NCBI GenBank assembly: GCA_910586445.1
Contig: CAJUHV010000013.1
Location: 1 to 63,680 of the forward strand
Direction: 5' to 3'
Length of the DNA: 63,680 nt
Source of the DNA: an uncultured Eubacterium sp.
Lineage (GTDB): Bacteria > Bacillota > Clostridia > Lachnospirales > Lachnospiraceae
Position numbers and translations under genes: made by a program. The notes beneath the pieces were generated by a model that was given only the letters and a program-made list of their open reading frames with translations, was not told the origin of the DNA and searched no databases. This document shows, piece by piece, positions 59,529-63,680 of this stretch; position 1 is the stretch's first letter; each line of letters opens with the position of its first letter.

Positions 59529-62357
59529 TTAAAATTCATCTTTCGGCCCTTTTTGAGGCTGAAACAGCACATGGTCTTTGTAAATAATGAGTTTTATGGA
59601 ATCACTGCTGTATTTTGCGGCAGTTTTGTTCAGATAAGACAGCATATCCTGTTCTGTCATGCTGACAAGCTTTTTGAGACTGTTTTTTTTCCAAAACTGT
59701 TCCATGTCAGCTTTAAATTGTACAACAGCTTTGTCGCGGGCTTCAATCGTCAGGCGGTCTGGATCTAAGACTTTATAGCCAAACTGGTACCAGAGGCTGC
59801 AGGTATCCTGAGATGTATTTGTCTTAATGCCCAGATCCTGCTGCAGGACTACAGGCTGTTTTTTCGTATGCTGATTCCGGCTTTTTGCCGCAGTAATATT
59901 TTCCAGTGTCGAAAGCGTATACGTAACTGCTAAAAAGTCTTTTTCACGTGCGGTCAGTTTCACCTTATAATCGTCGTGGGTGATGTCTTCCCAGATTGCG
60001 GCGAGATCATCCAGAGAAAACGAATCGGTACATTTATCGAGCGCAGCGTTAAATTTTTTTACCGTGTCTTTTTTATAATGGTCTGTTTTCAGTGAGAGAA
60101 TGGCTGCGTAATCCGTTCTGCGTCCTCCATCTGGAAATGTACGTGGTTCTTCCCGCAGCTTCGCAGGATAAATAAATTCACTGCCCGCTGCGTTGTTTGA
60201 AGGATTCTCGTTTGAAGGATTCTGGTTTGAAGGATTCTGGTTTGAAGGATTCTCATTCACAAACAGAGGGGAAAAGTACCAGTCGGTAAAGGATACCGAT
60301 ACTGCATTAGAGCTGAACTCATTTTCTAAATGCGGGATTTCAGATTTAATGGCAGCTTTCATCTGTTTTTGGTTTTTTAATTGATCCAATGTCCTGCCGT
60401 AGAAAAATGTTTCGATGGCATTTACGACATTTCTGCGCGTATCATCATATTGTTTGACTGTCAGAATTTTTTCATTCTGGATAATAAGCTGGAAATCGTA
60501 TTCGAAAGCAGCAAAATCCAGCGCATTCTGGCAGGCTGAGCTTGTGTATCCGCCATATGATATCGATTTTTTCTTTTCTGCGGTTAACGGCGTCAGTATA
60601 TAGTGCAGGAAATAAGCAGCAGGGTGGCTGTCTTTTTGTTCATAAATCGTTTCGTCCACAGTCAGCCGGTCCAAAAGATCCAGATACTGTTCTGTGTCAA
60701 TGATATCCCAGACCTTGGATCTGAAAGCGGATATTGTCATATTTTGGAAGTTATCAAAACAGAGGGCAGCTAATTTTTTATACTCGGAATCGGTAAAGTG
60801 TGTGCCTGGTACCGGAGTCAGGTTTTTGGCAGTCAGATCCGACAGCTTTGGGGAGTCGGCCAGTTTTGGTGAGTCAGTCCGTGGGCCATATTTTTGGTCA
60901 GTCGGGCCGGCATTGGCTATAGGAGCTGGCTTTGCTGTGGCGGATGGCTCTTGTGCAGCAGGAGGTTCTTGTGCAGCAGGAGGTTCTTGTGCAGCAGCTG
61001 TTGTGGCAAATGTAAAAGTTATGCCTGCAATCAGAATGCATGCGGCTGTAGTTTTTATAATATTAGTTTTTTTCATCTTCATAATCGCTGTTATCCTTTC
61101 TTCGGCTTTATTTTTGCTGAACCTGCTGCAGAGCGGAGCAAATCCAGACTTTTTTTCTTCCATGCGTATGAGTGCCATGGCATATGCAGATTTTTGGGCT
61201 TCACCGAATGCATGAATGACTGCTTCATCGCAGGAAAGCTCTATGTCCTGGCTGGCGAGCAGATACATAGCCCATACGAGCGGATTGAACCAGTGTATGC
61301 AGCATGCAGCAGTCAGAACCAGCTTGTATATGGCATCAAACCGCCTGATATGCACGTATTCGTGTGCAAAGATATATGCGAGCTGTGAGGTGTCCTCCCA
61401 GTCAATGCCCTTTGGCATCAGGATGACGGGGTGCAGTATTCCGTAGGTAAGGGGAGCCGTAATAAAGCCGGACTGCCGGACTGTGATACGGCGCTTTATT
61501 TTATGGGAATTCTGCCAGTTTTTTGTATAGCTGTTGTCCACCGGAAGGGACATGGAAAAAATCTGGGTGCACTTTATATAAGAAGCAATGAAAAACAATG
61601 CACATGCATTCAGTCCTATCAGCCATATAATCTGCAGTGGAAAATCTTTTGCATGCGCAGTCAGCTTCGCATATGCCGTGTGCAGGGCAAAAATAGCATT
61701 CTGATACCAGGCAGGGCGTGAAAGCTTTGCTGTGTCAGACTGCATATAGCTGCTTTGTGGACTGCGCTGCTCAGGATCAGGCCGATTTTTGTCTGCAAAT
61801 GGGCTGCCGCTGCTAGCAGAGCGGATCGTATCGGTATGTGAGCTGCTGCCGGCAGAGTTGATTTGATCTGTAAGCAGGCTGTTATCATGCAGACTGGAAT
61901 TGCCTGGTAAATTATTATTCGTAAACGGACTGCTGTTTTCTGCCGGATTAGTCTTATCTGTAAGTGGACTGCCTCTGTCAACAGAGCTGATCGTATCGGC
62001 ATGTGAGCTGTTGTTTTCAGGGGTAATCTTGTCTGTAAGCGTGCTGCTGTCAGCAGAGCGGATCGTATCGGCATGTGAGCTGCTGCTTACTGAGTTGATT
62101 TGATCTGTAAGCAGACTGCCGCTGTCTGTGAAACTAAGTGAATAAATGCTGTATCTGCTGGGGATAGAGACAGGAATGAGCAGACGCAGCAGCACGATGC
62201 CCCAGAGCACCCAAAAGGCAGATTTTGGCAGCTTGTGGATGGCGGCAGCCCGGATCAGCATGATGATCGTGATCATAACAGCGCCGGCCATGCTCATAGA
62301 AAGCAGGCTTATAGGAGGCAGATAGATATGGGGCAGAATGGATTTGAGCATATACAT
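59529..62357 (-). CDS. BlaR1/MecR1-type M56 family metallopeptidase
   Basis: A 942-residue membrane protein. The N-terminal part has helices (about 4-25, 32-55, and more after residue 190) and the zinc-peptidase motif HEYVHIRRFDA (HExxH) with LSCDEAVIHAFGE downstream, as in BlaR1. A cytosolic-side loop of about 150 residues is a low-complexity Ser/Asn/Asp region with imperfect repeats (SSHADTIRS, LLTDQINS). A helix after TNIIKTTAACILIAGITFTF is followed by an extracellular domain that is not a penicillin-binding sensor, with further repeats PPAAQE and NPSNQ. Start 62357 is supported by GAGGTG. No blaI gene is adjacent, but a strong palindrome covers the promoter. Confidence 0.85.
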   Translation of the reverse strand: MYMLKSILPHIYLPPISLLSMSMAGAVMITIIMLIRAAAIHKLPKSAFWVLWGIVLLRLLIPVSIPSRYSIYSLSFTDSGSLLTDQINSVSSSSHADTIRSADSSTLTDKITPENNSSHADTISSVDRGSPLTDKTNPAENSSPFTNNNLPGNSSLHDNSLLTDQINSAGSSSHTDTIRSASSGSPFADKNRPDPEQRSPQSSYMQSDTAKLSRPAWYQNAIFALHTAYAKLTAHAKDFPLQIIWLIGLNACALFFIASYIKCTQIFSMSLPVDNSYTKNWQNSHKIKRRITVRQSGFITAPLTYGILHPVILMPKGIDWEDTSQLAYIFAHEYVHIRRFDAIYKLVLTAACCIHWFNPLVWAMYLLASQDIELSCDEAVIHAFGEAQKSAYAMALIRMEEKKSGFAPLCSRFSKNKAEERITAIMKMKKTNIIKTTAACILIAGITFTFATTAAAQEPPAAQEPPAAQEPSATAKPAPIANAGPTDQKYGPRTDSPKLADSPKLSDLTAKNLTPVPGTHFTDSEYKKLAALCFDNFQNMTISAFRSKVWDIIDTEQYLDLLDRLTVDETIYEQKDSHPAAYFLHYILTPLTAEKKKSISYGGYTSSACQNALDFAAFEYDFQLIIQNEKILTVKQYDDTRRNVVNAIETFFYGRTLDQLKNQKQMKAAIKSEIPHLENEFSSNAVSVSFTDWYFSPLFVNENPSNQNPSNQNPSNENPSNNAAGSEFIYPAKLREEPRTFPDGGRRTDYAAILSLKTDHYKKDTVKKFNAALDKCTDSFSLDDLAAIWEDITHDDYKVKLTAREKDFLAVTYTLSTLENITAAKSRNQHTKKQPVVLQQDLGIKTNTSQDTCSLWYQFGYKVLDPDRLTIEARDKAVVQFKADMEQFWKKNSLKKLVSMTEQDMLSYLNKTAAKYSSDSIKLIIYKDHVLFQPQKGPKDEF

Positions 62358-62432
62358 AATTAACACCTCATTTCTTTTTATAATATGCTTGTAATTGTTT
62401 ACACATCTGCATGAGTTTCTTTTGCAGGCCAC

Positions 62433-62487
62433 AAGACTGTAGTAGTGTGCATAAATATACACTACCACAGTCTTTCCAGTGTGTCAA
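62433..62487 (-). promoter_or_regulatory. Promoter and large operator palindrome of the M56 gene
   Basis: Minus strand TTGACA (62487-62482), 17-base spacer, TAGTGT (62464-62459). The -10 lies inside an inverted repeat with 16-base arms and one mismatch: AAGACTGT.GTAGTGT (62433-62448) and ACACTAC.ACAGTCTT (62459-62474). The GTAGTGT/ACACTAC core recalls BlaI/MecI-type operators (TACTACA..TGTAGTA), so a BlaI-family repressor encoded elsewhere is plausible. Confidence 0.8.
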
Positions 62488-62646
62488 TATTTTTTGATAA
62501 ATAGTAGTGAAAATTGTGCAGCAGCAAAGCATAGACTTTTTGATTAAAATGCGTATAATAAAAAACACAACATAAAATATAACAGATATATAACAGCAGT
62601 CAGATCTATTTTATAAAATGATAGGAAAGAAAAAGGTGGTTAAATT

Positions 62647-63555
62647 ATGAACAGCAGTGAAGTATTAGATGTATTGATTATCGGCAGCGGGCCGGCGGGA
62701 CTTGCAGCAGCCGTCTATGCAAAGCGGGCGAATCTAAGCATTCTGGTAGCGGAAAAGGAATACCTTGGCACGGGGCAGATTGCGGAGACGGATCAGGTAG
62801 ACAATTATCTGGGTTTTTCAAAAATAAACGGCTATGATCTCGGTGAAGCGTTCCGCAGCCACGCAGAAGACCTTGGCGTAGAGTTTTTTGAAGGAATGGC
62901 AGATGGGTTTGAAAAGACGGATGATATCTGGAGCGTTCATTTTGCAGACGGGCAGACAATCCGTGCCAGAGCTGTCATTTATTGTGCCGGAGCGTCGCAT
63001 CGTCATCTGGGCGTAGATGGAGAGGAAGACTATATAGGAAAAGGGGTTTCTTATTGTGCCGTCTGCGACGGGGCGTTTTACCGCGGGAAGGATGCAGCAG
63101 TTATCGGCGGCGGTGATACGGCATTGGGAGATGCGCTGTATTTATCGGATTTGTGTGACAAAGTGTATCTGATACACCGGAGGGAAGAATTCCGCGGTTC
63201 TGCTGCATCTGTGCAGAGGCTGAAAGAAAAAGAAAATGTAGAGATTATTACAAGTGCTGTGCCTGCCAGAATAAACGGCGAACAGACCGTGACTGCTCTG
63301 GAGCTGAAGGACGGCAGGACGATACCTGTCAGCGGTACATTTGTGGCAGTCGGCATGCAGCCGCAGACAGAGTATCTGCATGGCGTGGTAGAGCTGGATG
63401 AAACAGGGTATATTGTCGCTGATGAAACAGGCGTGACTTCCGCAGCAGGCTTTTTTGCAGCAGGGGATGTGCGCACAAAGGCGCTGCGGCAGGTTGTGAC
63501 AGCTGTATCTGACGGAGCGAATGCAGCTGTATCGGCGGCAGAATATTTAAAATAG
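62647..63555 (+). CDS. Thioredoxin reductase-like NAD(P)/FAD-dependent oxidoreductase
   Basis: A 302-residue flavoprotein. FAD-binding GSGPAGLAAAVYAKRA is at the N-terminus, the redox-active pair is in SYCAVCDGAFY, the NADPH-binding motif is VIGGGDTALGDALYL followed by HRREEFRGS, and the C-terminal FAD motif is FFAAGDVRTKALRQV. The order and length fit thioredoxin reductase (TrxB). The NADPH region keeps RR, typical of NADPH use. No thioredoxin gene is next to it. AAAGGTGG precedes the ATG. Confidence 0.9.
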   Translation: MNSSEVLDVLIIGSGPAGLAAAVYAKRANLSILVAEKEYLGTGQIAETDQVDNYLGFSKINGYDLGEAFRSHAEDLGVEFFEGMADGFEKTDDIWSVHFADGQTIRARAVIYCAGASHRHLGVDGEEDYIGKGVSYCAVCDGAFYRGKDAAVIGGGDTALGDALYLSDLCDKVYLIHRREEFRGSAASVQRLKEKENVEIITSAVPARINGEQTVTALELKDGRTIPVSGTFVAVGMQPQTEYLHGVVELDETGYIVADETGVTSAAGFFAAGDVRTKALRQVVTAVSDGANAAVSAAEYLK

Positions 63556-63569
63556 AAATGAGGAAAACA

Positions 63570-63680
63570 ATGAGTCATCCTGTTACAAAAGAACGAGAAA
63601 CAAAAGAACGAGAAACAAAAGAACAAGAAACAAAAGAACAAGAAACAAAAGAACAAGAAACAAAAGAACAAGAAACAAAA
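63570..63680 (+). CDS. Start of a KEQET-repeat protein (runs off the window)
   Basis: The frame begins ATGAGTCATCCTGTT with GAGG seven bases upstream and 14 bases after the preceding stop, so it is probably cotranscribed with the reductase. After MSHPVT come seven five-residue units, KERET twice and then KEQET, encoded by a 15-bp tandem repeat (AAAGAACAAGAAACA) that continues to the window edge. The real domain is beyond the window; the repeat would form a charged helix or linker. Confidence 0.6.
   Translation, partial: MSHPVTKERETKERETKEQETKEQETKEQETKEQETK

Overview
The window reads as chromosome of a strictly anaerobic, motile, probably spore-forming member of the Clostridia, most likely Lachnospiraceae. 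Supporting signs are the superoxide reductase/rubredoxin pair, the cysS-mrnC-rlmB-sigH block, a gap-pgk-tpiA glycolytic cluster, ThiT under a TPP riboswitch, four methyl-accepting chemotaxis proteins, DUF4869 and DUF5721 proteins, and strong AGGAGG ribosome-binding sites. There is no 16S rRNA or other marker, so the genus cannot be fixed. No tRNA, rRNA, CRISPR array, complete insertion sequence or prophage was seen.

Layout. 1-2.3 kb: the end of a radical-SAM DNA-repair-type gene and its usual partner, then a small hypothetical. 2.7-4.2 kb: a two-gene unit of a DUF4869 protein and an unusual P-loop ATPase. 4.2-6.2 kb: a GntR (YtrA-type) repressor with an ABC-2 exporter. 6.3-7.3 kb: thiT with riboswitch. 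7.3-12.1 kb: a Bce-type antimicrobial-peptide module (ABC ATPase, FtsX permease, response regulator, histidine kinase). 12.2-21.0 kb: a ParE/ParC-like topoisomerase pair, dUTPase, a phosphoribosyltransferase, GNAT, RarA and an EamA transporter. 21.0-21.9 kb: oxygen defence.

22.2-36.4 kb is a signalling region: four chemoreceptors, an AgrC/AgrA-like kinase and LytTR regulator without an agrBD, a Fic protein, a CHASE2 adenylate cyclase and a TIM-barrel isomerase. 36.5-40.3 kb: argJ standing alone, a CdaR-type regulator, and the shared sugar-ABC ATPase (MsmK/UgpC). 40.7-46.4 kb: ispF, cysS, mrnC, rlmB with a very long disordered N-terminus, sigH, and a histidinol phosphatase. 47.2-50.5 kb: glycolysis. 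50.8-58.8 kb: cold-shock protein, DUF5721, a transglutaminase-like lipoprotein, DegV, a DUF815 ATPase, MgtE, a coiled-coil protein and a short cis-prenyltransferase. 58.8-63.7 kb: a 40-bp tandem array, a BlaR1/M56 sensor protease with an operator-like promoter, a thioredoxin-reductase-like enzyme, and the start of a KEQET-repeat protein.

The strongest non-gene signal is a family of dispersed palindromic elements with ends GAGCGTGTTTGAAAAAT (one full 164-bp copy at 46474-46637 flanked by TA, with shortened or decayed copies at about 6.2, 7.3, 12.2, 37.8, 46.7 and 53.2 kb). One copy supplies the last codons of a histidine kinase and another truncates an Rpn-like pseudogene. A second family of short hairpins follows several operons. 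The best candidate for an undescribed system is the DUF4869/P-loop ATPase pair, whose ATPase carries a C-terminal half that looks TOPRIM-like. That reading is inference from motifs seen by eye.
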